This document shows positions 1 to 10,700 of a stretch of 64,000 bases of DNA, in pieces; position 1 is the stretch's first letter; each line of letters starts with the position of its first letter. The stretch spans positions 6,653,427 through 6,717,426 of the forward strand of contig OX442315.1 in NCBI GenBank assembly GCA_949358305.1, written 5' to 3'. A program made the translations under genes and the position numbers. The notes below the pieces were generated by a model. The model had not been told where the DNA came from and ran no database searches. It saw only the letters and a program-made list of their open reading frames with translations. Source of the stretch: Strigamia acuminata. Lineage: Eukaryota; Arthropoda; Chilopoda; Geophilomorpha; Linotaeniidae.

Positions 1-848
1 GGGTGATTAATTTTATATTGGACCTATCGAAAGAAGATTAGGCCTGATCGAATTGCTCATTCGTCACGCTTCATTTCGTGACATATTTGGAAGGATTACA
101 AAAGTTTATGATTATGGATGCTGTACATGGAAATTGGAATCGATAAAATACAGCTATCTGCATCCATAAAGATTCAAGTTGAAGTTTGTAAAGGTTTCTC
201 AAAATTTCAGCGAAATTTGCGCGAAATTGGTTTGCTAGAAATGGAATTTTAGTTTTTGAATTTGGAATCAAGGTATTGTAGTACAAAGAACTAAGCGCTT
301 AAGGTGGAAACACAAGGAAGCGGGTAAAATTCCAAAGCTTGCTAGTACAAGTTTAAAGAGAAAGACATTCACATTAATTTGGACATTCGAGACTCGAGAG
401 TGGTTTTAAGACTCTTGAGAGGTGTAATTGTGTCTATTTTAATGGCCCATGAGAATTTATCCAAATTCTTATGTCTTTATAAGAATATTGTGTGAAATCA
501 GATTATCCGTCCGTTAGAATCACAAACTTGGAATTGAGCCCAGAACTACTAATTGCTGCTCAGGTGGTCTTATCAAAGGATGTATTAAAGGATTACACGT
601 GATGACCCCAACAGATGGATCCCCAAGTTATTCCATTGTAAATAATCATTACTAACATTTTTTTCAAACAAAAAAAAAGTTTGTTTACATTATTAAATTA
701 ATTTTTTTGTTTTTTAATAATATGGTTAAAATTATGATTTTTTTCAATTGCATCTCATTTGATGAAAATGCAAGAAAAGGATTAATAACGAGCTTTGTTT
801 TACTACTGAAGCTGAGATAGGTAATTTACTATTTTTCTTTTCTAAATC
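1..848. other. AT-rich intergenic sequence, no gene seen
   Basis: I see no open frame with coding character, no repeat array and no RNA gene here. The sequence is AT-rich with short homopolymer A and T runs around 660-720. It is most likely intergenic or intronic. Confidence 0.5.
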
Positions 849-877
849 AATGCTCTACCGATTGAGCTATCCGGGAC
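849..877 (-). pseudogene. tRNA 5'-half remnant (Lys-like)
   Basis: Read on the minus strand, this stretch has the acceptor and D-arm layout of a tRNA, including TAGCTCAATCGG, one base from a canonical A box, followed by TAGAGCA. The order resembles the 5' half of tRNA-Lys. No B box (GGTTCGA-like) and no matching 3' acceptor strand appear in the next 100 bases on that strand. It therefore looks like a truncated tRNA or a tRNA-derived fragment rather than a working gene. Confidence 0.4.
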
Positions 878-3360
878 TTCAATTGTAAAATCGTAAATCT
901 ATGTAATATTATGGATGAAATTTTATTTGTGTACAACAAAATTGTTGTCTTGCGATTATTATTTATCGAGCAGCAAACCAATAGTCTTTGCTCTCTAATT
1001 AATTATACGAGTATTTGCAAGTCCAATACTGAAAAAAGTTTAGCCCTCATGAGTACAAAAGAGTTTTTTAAAATATAAATTGTCAACAAATACTACATCA
1101 AACAAAACAAAGGTTCTTCAAAGGCCCACCTCTTTGTTTTTAGTTCTGAATCGATTAAGCTATGTCAGAAGAATCGAATGCTATTTTTCTAACATTATTT
1201 CTTTGTTATTTTTGCAATTTGTTATATTCCCTTTGTTGGAAGTGGTGAAGGACAGCAATGACTACTTTGCAATTGACTCGTGGCGATGGACAACCACAAC
1301 CAAGCGTTGGCTTCTGTGCATAGCCGCAGAATTGGATTTGAAGCGAGAAAAGTGTGTTCAAACAAAAGTTGGTGAACCAGATGTTGGTTTGAACAGAGTT
1401 GGAAAACTCTCTCATCTCTCTATTTATTCAAGCGTGACAAGCACCACACATTTACGCTGCTTGCTTTTTTATATAATATCAATATTATCTCAATTGATCT
1501 CATGACACTAATTCGACTCGTGTGGAATGAGGTTGTAGTCTCTTGTAACTTATTACTTTTCCAAGTGTCAAGTTGTTGATATTTCTTTAGACACAAATTA
1601 AATTTGGCAGTTGCAAGCAAGGAGATGAGATAATTCAATTCTCGAGATTCATCCAGCAAGATATAAATCAATTGTCTTATCAGTTCAAGTGTGTCAGTTT
1701 TGGGTGACTTGTTGATTTTGACGATTTTACTGCCAATTTTCAAATTTTCACTTATGTGAAAAGTTTGTTCTGAGTTTTCAAGAAAAGTGGGAAATGGCAG
1801 GGAATTGAATAGCGGGTTTTAAATCACTGGAATTGTTGCTATTCGAGTGTCCCTTGGTAGTAGAATGGGAAGTGAAGGTCCAATCAGCTGGATTGAAAAA
1901 CTTCACATCGATGCAAGACCCCACCAGAGAAATCAATATTGATTTTAGTGCGGATCGTTTAATTTATTTCTACTCTTCTAACTGCTGGATATACACTAAA
2001 TCTCAAGATAAGAATAAAATTATCTACTTCCTCGGCACTTTTCTTTTTAACTCTAAAGAAAAGGAAAAAAGTAAACGAAGATTTGATGAGGATCGAGTTA
2101 TTGTGGAATTTGAACCAGGAAACCGTGTTTATTTAAAAAATAAGGATAAAATGTACTCAATGTACAATGATAATAAAGAAATTTTCACCAACTAGTGGTG
2201 GGTTTAAACACTACTAGTAACAGCAAAAAGCTGAAGTGCTCTTTACTAAGACAGCAAAGCCAACTTAATAGTTTTGCTGGAGTTTCAAGGGGTAAAAATT
2301 TTCATTTAGTATAATTAATTAAATGAATGTCCAATGACTTCAAATTTCACCTGACATAAAGTTCAGTATAATATAAACAAAATCACAAATTTTCAAAAAA
2401 AAAAAAATTGAATAAAACACAAAATTTCATATTGAAGTAAGTAGTTGTCCCTTATGTCCCAGAGAGTTAATGTAGACAGATTGCAGTGAAAAGTGCCTCA
2501 CCTTAAGATAAATGCATCAAACACTTGTGGTTTTGACAAATTGTGTTGACTCTTTAATCCTGAAGTTTACAACTTGAATATCTAAAAGACAATTAAGTTT
2601 TTCTGTCTGCTGTTGAACCTCGAATTAATCAAGTTGTTAATTGCACATGAAAAATTGAACAACAACATATTAATATGACAGCCGAGGTCTTAATTTTGTT
2701 CATAAATGAATAAACATTCCAACATCTATTTCCCAAAATGCACCTACCTATGGGACAAATCTGCAATCTAATATTATTCGAGAATATTAGAGAATAGCCA
2801 TTGGGATGGCTTGGAATGAGGGATCGATTGTGGACGTGCGAAAACAGCCTCACACGAATCTTGCTCCAATTCTGTTATCACCTATCTGATAAAGGAAAAA
2901 TGCCTGTCTTTGAGAAGCACAGGTATTGACCATCTGCTGCTGGTCTGTGGGGGTTTGTTTTGAATTTAGGCATTGAGACGCCTGACAGTTGTCATGTGCA
3001 AAGAGATGTGCAAAAAATAAAGGGCAATGTGTTGTGCTGAAATTTGAAATTACATGTTTTGGAAATCTCAAAGCAGACTTTTTATGACAATTCAAGGAGC
3101 AAAAAATATATATAAATGTTTTTTTTCTTCTTCTTTTAGAAAAAGGTTTGTCATCCCAAGACCCACAAGCCGTGCAGGAAAGCCGATCAAGCCGGTCAAG
3201 CCATCCTACAAAGACAAACAGATCAGCCGGCAAATATTTGTTTCTAAGCAAGTAATGAAAGGAAGCGGAAATGAAGTGGCTTGTACTTCACATCATAACC
3301 AATAGGTTCTATAAAAATTTGTCAATACAACAAATGTCCTGGCAATTGCAAAGCAATGAA
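878..3360. other. Intergenic stretch with one unrecognised short ORF
   Basis: Mostly AT-rich non-coding sequence. Apart from the short frame listed at 1911-2195 I recognise no coding region, RNA gene or mobile element. Confidence 0.4.
1911..2195 (+). CDS. Short ORF, product not recognised
   Basis: A 94-codon frame starting at the first in-frame ATG; the frame is open upstream to a TTG at 1833. The composition (many charged and aromatic residues, Lys-rich middle) could be protein-like, but I recognise no domain. There is no signal peptide, no clear splice site and no neighbouring coding sequence to support it. It may be an exon of a host gene or a chance frame in AT-rich DNA. Confidence 0.15.
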   Translation: MQDPTREINIDFSADRLIYFYSSNCWIYTKSQDKNKIIYFLGTFLFNSKEKEKSKRRFDEDRVIVEFEPGNRVYLKNKDKMYSMYNDNKEIFTN

Positions 3361-3878
3361 TCATTAGGTGCATTCAATTCTAAAATAGCTTTCAAAAACC
3401 GTTTTTCATCGTTTTCCGAAAACGATGAAAACTGTTTTCAACATTGAGCAGCGTTATTACCAACAGCTGTCAACAGGTTTCGACGGGAAATTTGGCCGCA
3501 TTCGACGGCGCAAATGCGCCCGAAATTTGGCCGCATTCGACGGGAAATTTGGCCGCATTCGACAGCGCAAATGCAGCCTAGCTCCGGCCGCATTTTATCG
3601 TTCTTAAATGAATATTAATGACACAAATAAATTAAATAAATTTACCTTTTTGTATGTGCTTCCACCGCTGATCTATTCGAAAACAAAATGGCGGCCCGGG
3701 AAAATGATTTGAAACACTCGAAAACCACAAAATTCTGGTTTTCATGAAATCGGTTTTCGAAAAAACCGATTTTCGAAATGTGACGTCAAATGCGTCTACA
3801 TTCGGTGTGGGAAAACGGCGAAAACGAGGAAAACGACGAAAACGGGGAAAACTCTTTAGAATTGAATGCACCTAATGA
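3361..3878. mobile_element. 518-bp non-autonomous DNA element (MITE) with 24-bp terminal inverted repeats
   Basis: The first 24 bases (3361-3384, starting TCATTAGGTGCATTC) are the exact reverse complement of the last 24 (3855-3878). If the outer TA is the target duplication, the true inverted repeats are the 18 bp starting GGTGCATTC, which would fit a Tc1/mariner-type MITE. The superfamily is inferred. The interior codes for nothing recognisable. It holds a hairpin around 3395-3440, a tandem repeat at 3478-3600 and another short palindrome near 3750-3776. Confidence 0.75.
3478..3600. repeat. Short internal tandem repeat of the MITE
   Basis: Two slightly different copies of a unit of roughly 57 bp, containing the submotifs TTCGACGGGAAATTTGG and GCGCAAATGC. 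It lies wholly inside the inverted-repeat element. Confidence 0.6.
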
Positions 3879-3981
3879 CTAACTCGTCTTTGCCAACGAG
3901 TCCACCAAGTCCAAGAAACAAGTCTGGGGTAAATCCCCACGCACGTATTGTTACACGTACAGGCGACACCGATAATCGGAC

Positions 3982-4113
3982 TTTCCTGTTTGCGTAATTG
4001 GAAAACATTTTGAAATTTCAACACCAGATGGCATTGGTGAATCTGTGGATTCAATTACCAACGCCATCTGGTGTTGAAATTTCAAAACGTTTTCCAATTG
4101 CGCGAACAGGAAA
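3982..4113. repeat. Fold-back inverted repeat, 57-bp arms
   Basis: The left arm (3982-4038) and right arm (4057-4113) are near-perfect reverse complements separated by 18 bases. A transcript or extruded strand could fold into one long hairpin. No target duplication was identified. It may be a small fold-back element or a MITE trimmed to its ends. Confidence 0.65.
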
Positions 4114-6344
4114 CATAACAGTATTCTACTTCCGGGGCCATGTCCATACTAAGTATTACACTACTTACACTCAGGCTTAAAGTCGACAGCTGATGAAATT
4201 TCTATTACTTATTGTAGCTTTAGCTCATCAGCGCAATTTATTTTCGTATTGGCATCAGTCTATATGATACGCCAACATTATTTCTCCTTAAAAACAGGGT
4301 GGACAAATTTGTATTCTCTCTGGCAAAGCCGTAAATTTATCCTCGTGCACACAGACACACGGGTGAGTCGATGAAGTGTGTCAGTGAAATTTTTCAAGAT
4401 ATAAAAAAAAAATTTTTTTCCGGAACTCTGGCAGAATTCTGATGAAATCTCACCGCATGATAAGCGACACTGCGCACTTGGATACGTGTACACCTATAAA
4501 CTTTGCCGTTATCGATGGGATTTGCAGAAGGATCGCGTTTATCTTTTGCTTATCAGCAGCAAACCATGGAAATTTACACCGCAGTCGTTTATTAGAAAAC
4601 TTCTTGGTTTAAAACGTGATGGTTACTCGATTAATTACTATTTACTTCTGTATCAGAGTAACCATATGTTCATACACCTTTTAACAGTGTTCTGGGAAAA
4701 TGCCATTTCTAATTTTATGGGAGTTTCCAAAGCACCACTTCACTTGTGAGTGCATAAGTTAATTGCTGCACTGCTTCTCTTTACTTGGCTGCAGATTTTC
4801 AGAATTCGTAATGATTATTTAAACATGACTCGTTATTCACTGACATGAGTTATGCAACCTTAAGAATTAGTTAATCATTATTGCCATTTGATTTTATTGG
4901 CCTGTATCAGCTTGTCTTATGGAGTAATTGCAAATCGATTTACTCTTTAATGGACGCATTGACTGATCATTGCAAGAGGAAGGAGTGAGACTGATGTGTT
5001 CATTAAGAGTGAATTGAGTTCCCCATCCGAGAAAGTTAAAAGTATGGTTCAGGGATCTGTTGGGAGTTGAAGTTTGCTGCGACTATTTATCTCGTCAGAA
5101 TTAAAATGGATGAATGTTACTAGCGCTGTAGTTGTAAGGAAAGCCGAAGGTATTTTAGAAATAGGTTAAGGCAGTATTGGCAAAAAAAAAAAAAAAAAAA
5201 AAATCACCAAATGTGAGTAAAAGAACACAGGATTTAATAATTCCATGCAAGCCATGGAGAAAAACAATAACAAAAGAACAAGTAACAACAACAGTTGCTA
5301 AGCAGTTGAAAAACAACTCCAACTACGGTAATTCAACCAATACATCAATGTTTACATGATAATAAACCATACAATCATAAATAATTACATAATAACAGAA
5401 ATCAAACATGCATAACACTCGCGTTTAAGCGGCATTAAGTAGTGTTTTTAGTAACCAATTGACTTACAGTGTCAAATTACTACAAAAGCTACAAGACTAA
5501 CAAGTAGGAGAAGACTGAGTGAATTAAATAGAGTTGGAGCATCACAGACTTAACATGTGTTGATTTTCTGGGACTTTTTGTTTCTTTATTGATCATATTT
5601 TACATCTATCACAGCTGGCGTTGCTTTAATTAACTTTTTAACTTGCTTCCCGTTAATTTAATTACTAAAGAATGCAAATTGTTGTCGAGACTGCAAAAAC
5701 CTAAAGGAATGTTTTTAATGCAAAGAATCTTAAGTGTTTTAATTTTTTGTTGTTTTTGTTTGGTATTTCTGATCTATTAAATACTAGGGAGTATATTTTT
5801 AAATCGATGTATTTTCGTATCAGATGTTGATATGAATAAAGGTTTGGAGATTTCGGAATCCATTTAAAATTGGAGGTTTTACACACCATTAAAGGTCGTA
5901 ATGGGCATTTTTAGCTGTTGCTGTCTTTGGTACATTTAATTCCAGAGTGTGCTTTGACCATTAATCAAGGTTGTAAGATTAAACTGATTGAAGTGAAAGA
6001 GCTTCCACATGGGGCCTTTCAAGATATAAAAAAGTAGGATATATTTTTTTTTGTATAGTTTTTAAGTAAACAAGCTACCGGTATATTTAGTATGGTTCTG
6101 GCTTTTATTTTATATTTTATTTCAGTTTAACATCTTTTCTTGCTATAAACTGCAAACTTTAAGAAGTTAAAAGTCCTCGTAACAACATTTAAAATTTAAA
6201 TAACACAAGAATTTATTTCTTTGTGAATTAGAGTTGTACGAAGAATCATCATAATAGGTTGGGGTATGCAATTCTAGTTGGTTGTTATAGTTTATCTTGT
6301 TATTTATTTGACATGTTTACACGTGGACTAAAACATTATTTCAA
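4114..6344. other. AT-rich intergenic sequence, no gene seen
   Basis: No coding region or RNA gene is recognisable. The only striking local feature is an uninterrupted A run near 5182-5202. The short frames present have no protein-like conservation that I recognise. Confidence 0.4.
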
Positions 6345-6535
6345 ATTAACAATAGCGAAACAATATTTTAAAATAACATTTTAAAATAGCAACAATATTT
6401 TAAAACAACATTTTAAAATAACAATATTTTAAATTAAAATTTTAAAATAACAATATCTTAAAATAATATTTTAAAATGACGATATGTTAAAATAATATTT
6501 TAAAATGACGATATTTTAAAATAATATTTTGTAAC
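6345..6535. repeat. Degenerate AT-rich tandem repeat
   Basis: Repeated blocks built from the palindrome ATTTTAAAAT joined by AACA or GACG spacers, in about ten imperfect copies with no fixed period. It is a simple-sequence array with no coding content. Confidence 0.6.
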
Positions 6536-6953
6536 GGTTCTGGCTTGTGACAATTTTAAAAATCGAAATTTTGCGCACATTTTTGCGCCATTTCTTTATT
6601 TTCCTCATTTTTGTTAGAAATGATTTTTATTTAAATATTTGACTTTGACCACCTGTTTCGGGCTGTTTCCCCATAAAAATAGGATTGGCCTGAAAAATGT
6701 GATCAAAGGTTAGACTAGTGACTTCCTCTCCATTTCTGGGCACATTTGCAAATTATTTGACGTCTCAATTGTTCATTTATTCTGCATTTTCGACTTGAAG
6801 ACACGGTTTGCTGTCAGGCACCTGCGAGCGCATGCACCCCCAACGTTTGCGCGAACGTAACAGAAGAAAATAATCTTCAAAGCGCATTTGTAAGTGACGA
6901 CGCTCTCCTTCAGTGAGACACGATATTACGGTCTTACTGTCAAAACTGAATTG

Positions 6954-7080
6954 ATCAGTTTTATTTTTTATGTTTTTAATTTATGTAATCAATTTTATTC
7001 TGTTTGCTCTCAATTTATATAATCAATTTTATTCTGTTTGCTCTCAATTTATATAATCAGTTTTATTCTATTTGTTTTTG
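6954..7080. repeat. Short tandem repeat, about 34-bp unit
   Basis: Three to four imperfect copies of a unit containing ATTCTGTTTGCTCTC followed by AATTTATATAATCA. It lies just outside the C1 Copia insertion. The sequence between 6536 and 6953 shows nothing recognisable. Confidence 0.6.
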
Positions 7081-7207
7081 ATTCATATCATTTAGGGTTT
7101 TTATTGGATAATTTTTAGTGCTTTCAATTATATAATTTTAGTGAACTTTTAGTTCACATTTGTTTACAATTTGAGTTTGTGTGGTCTTTTACTTTTAGAG
7201 TGACCCC

Positions 7208-7684
7208 TAAAGCGATTTCCTGGCCAAAACATCGGTTAGAAAGGAGTTGACGAGTGTCTAAACAGGTGCGCGACACCGACATGCGTGCGCCATGTTTAAT
7301 ATCACATAAAAGTGTACACGCTTCGAGGCTAACAACTGCACTCGGAAACATAGGATAAATCATTGTTGGATTTCAATGATTTGTCCTTTACATTATAAAA
7401 TAAAAGCAATGACATTCATAATCGATAACTAAGCAATAATAACAATACAGGACTCGCTCTTTTGAGCAGACGATGTTATCAGCGCATGCTGCTAAATGGA
7501 AACGTTCAACCGCGGTACAGAACCAGCATTAATAAAAATCGAGATCGATTGAACGCGACATCGAGACATTAAATAGCAGCACATTCATTACACATATCCG
7601 GAAAGTGTGTAATGTAAATATTCACAAACTATATAATATGGCGACAAACAACCAAACACACAATATTTCCACCACAACTCAATA
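7208..7684 (-). repeat. C1 3' LTR
   Basis: A 477-bp direct repeat, identical by eye to 13751-14227. It is the 3' LTR because the polypurine tract lies directly inside it and the element reads on the minus strand. Confidence 0.93.
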
Positions 7685-7695
7685 TATCCCCCTTT
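7685..7695 (-). promoter_or_regulatory. C1 polypurine tract
   Basis: In element orientation this reads AAAGGGGGATA and ends exactly at the 3' LTR, the expected place for plus-strand DNA priming. It lies only a few bases after the gag-pol stop codon. Confidence 0.85.
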
Positions 7696-7701
7696 GTTTG
7701 G

Positions 7702-10700
7702 TTATTTGCGCCTTACAAATAAATGCTCACACAAGGTGTTAAGTCTGGGCTTGGGTAACCATTTGGTCATCACATCGGCGACATTCAGGGCCCCTGGAAT
7801 ATGCTTAATAGCAAACGTTCCGCGCTCAAACCAGTCCCTGAGGAAATGAAGCTTTACGTCGATATGTTTATTCGCCCTATTCTCTATTCGGTTTTTGGCG
7901 TATTGTATCGCGGGCATACTGTCCGCGTACACGCATGGGGTGTTCCGATTGATGCTGAACATGATGTCGGCATCGTAAAGCCTCTCTAGCCATATAATCT
8001 CCTTTACGCCATCGACCACGGCCAGAAATTCACTCTCCATGATCGATAACGCAGTCATTGACTGCTTATGGCAGTTCCACATGATCGGAACGCCACCCAA
8101 ATAGACTATGTGACCCCCGAAGCTTCTCCTTTTGTCTGCATCGAGGGCAAACGACGCGTCGGTATACACAGTTAGATTATCATTTCGGCAATTGGAAAGA
8201 TTAATCATATAATCCGACGTATTTGCCAGATATCGCAAAATTTGCAATAACATACTAATGTGACGCGTCGAATGTTTCTCATTGTATTGTGAGAGGACAA
8301 TGACCGAGAACAGGATGTCTGGCCTTGTCCTGCTCGCCAAGAACAAGAGACTTCCCACTAAGTTGCGATAGGGGAAAGTGGAATCAACCCGCTCCTTTTC
8401 CGTCACGCCCTGAATAATCGTTCCTGGCGTCCCAGGTACTCTAATCCGAAGGCATGAGTCGACCCCATACAACTTACAAAGTTTTTCTATGTATGCCCTT
8501 TGATGGATCCTAATTTGGCCCCCAGACCTATCAAAGGCTATGCCTAACAAGAGGGTCACGGGACCCAAATCAACCGTGTCAAAGGATTCCCTAATCCATC
8601 GAACAACGCATTCCTCGACGTAGTCATCCTTGGAGAAGAGAACTATGTCGTCCACGTAAAAGATAAGAATTGCGTCGTTGTCTAACGCATAAACACAGTT
8701 AAGACCCAACAAGGGCACAAATCCCAGTTGGAGTAGACGGTCGTGGAGGGCTTGGTACCACATCCGTCCACTCTGATGTAGTCCATATAATGACTTCAAC
8801 AGCATCCAACACTTATGTTGGTTTTCGGCTGTTCTGTAGCCCTTGGGAATCTCCATGAATTGGACCTTATCAAGGTCCCCGTACAAGTACGCGGCCTTGA
8901 TGTCAAGGTGGACATCTCTCCAACCTTTCAGTATCACCAAGGTACAGAAAAACACTATAACGAGGACGAAATTGACTACGGGGGAAAATACCTCCGTAAA
9001 GTCAATGCCCGGCCTCTGCTTGAAGCCTTGTGCTACCAAGCGAGCCCGGTAGCGCGCGACTGCACCCGACTGGTCCCTTTTCATTTTATAAATCCATTTT
9101 GATCCCAAAAGCAACTCTCCTTCGGGCTTATCAATTTCTTTATAGACAGTTCGATCGTCGAAGATATCTGTCTCTTCTTTCATCGCCTTTTCCCAGTCCC
9201 GTTTGTTGGTGTGCCTCATTGCCTCCTCGTAGGTATCAGGCTCTACGGCACAGAAACCGGCAAAAGGGAGTTCGGGTTCTTCACCCTCTAAGGTTTTGAA
9301 GTCAAAAAGATCTGGGTCGTAGTGGTAACCCTCTGCGTCGCACCATCGCGCAACGTCAGTCCGACTTCTAAGTTTGTCTTCATTGGGCGAGAAATAAACC
9401 ACATCAATTTTCCCAGCCGTTGCCCCGGCTTTCCGGACAGACTGGACCCGTCTCCACTTAGTCATATCCAGCGGCAGCGACAAAGGATCTTTGACCTTCT
9501 TTCCCTTTTTGCCCGAACCACGACGAGCTTGTATCGTAGGAGGAAGATCAACCTCCTCATCGTCGTCAGGATAAACATTGAAGTAATTCTCGCCATCGCC
9601 GTTATCCCCCTTCGCCCCACCAATTTCTTCAACTGGATTATCCCCAGCACCAGCATCCCCAACCAAGTCACCTTCAACAGTTTCTATCGCAGGCTGTTGT
9701 ATCGCTTGTTTTACAAGCGGCCTCAATTCAGGTCTGAAAACAGGCTTTGGGGTTGTGGGTAAAGGAGGCTTCTCCTTCGGAACCGGGGGTTCAACAGGGG
9801 GCGGAATAGGAGGTGGTAGTGCCTCTTGCACTTCCTCAACAATTTCAGGGATAGGGGCAACGGAATCATCATCATCTCCCTCGGTGTCCGAGGAAGAATC
9901 CCCAAAATGTTTGAATTGGCCACCCTGCGGTTGCTTGATGGGCTGTTGTAGCCGTTTGCCAATCTCATACCAATATGAGTCTTCGAAAATTCGGACATGT
10001 TTGGACGCAAAAACTTGATTCCGTACAGGATCCCAAACCCTGTAGCCCCTAGTTGATATTGCGTATCCAATGAGTGCTCCCGCCCAAGCCCTTCCTTCCA
10101 GTTTGCCCTTTCTGACCTGGGACGGGATATGTACAAATGTCTTCGACCCAATACACCTGATGTGTCGCAAAGACAATTTCTTGCCGAAAAACACGGTATA
10201 GGGCACTTTTCCTCCAAGCCCTTCATGGGGGAATCGGTTCTTTAAGTAAACTATGGTCGTCGCTAATTCAGCCCAAAGGGGATAGGGGAAATCATTTTCC
10301 AACATTAAAGCTCTGACGCCACCGACAATGGTACGGTTTGCACGTTCTGCAACAGAATTCATTTCCGGGCTATATGTATTCGTACGAATACATTTCAAAC
10401 CAATTTTGGATGCATAATCATCCCAATTCCGCGAAATAAATTCTCCTCCATTATCAGTTTTAATGCATTTCACTTTCCGTGATGTCGTTCTTTCGACTTC
10501 CGTCAACCAACGTTTAAAATGGCCCAAAACTTCCCCTTTGGTCTTCATCGTTATGATCCACATATAACGTGAATAATCATCAACCAATATAAAGTAAAAA
10601 TTAGCCCCACCCAAGGAAGTAGCTTGTGATGCCCCCCAAACATCCATGTGCACTAAATCTAATACTCCCTTAGTGGAAATGGTAATTATCGGGGGAAAAC

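Noticed and set aside
849-877. Functional tRNA gene
   Set aside because: Only the 5' half (acceptor and D arm) is present; there is no B box or 3' acceptor strand within 100 bases.
1080-1505. 141-codon frame as a gene
   Set aside because: It starts at TTG, has no recognisable domain, and opposing frames of similar quality overlap it.
5182-5202. Poly-A tail of a retroposed gene
   Set aside because: A plain A run without a recognisable upstream transcript-derived sequence or target duplication.
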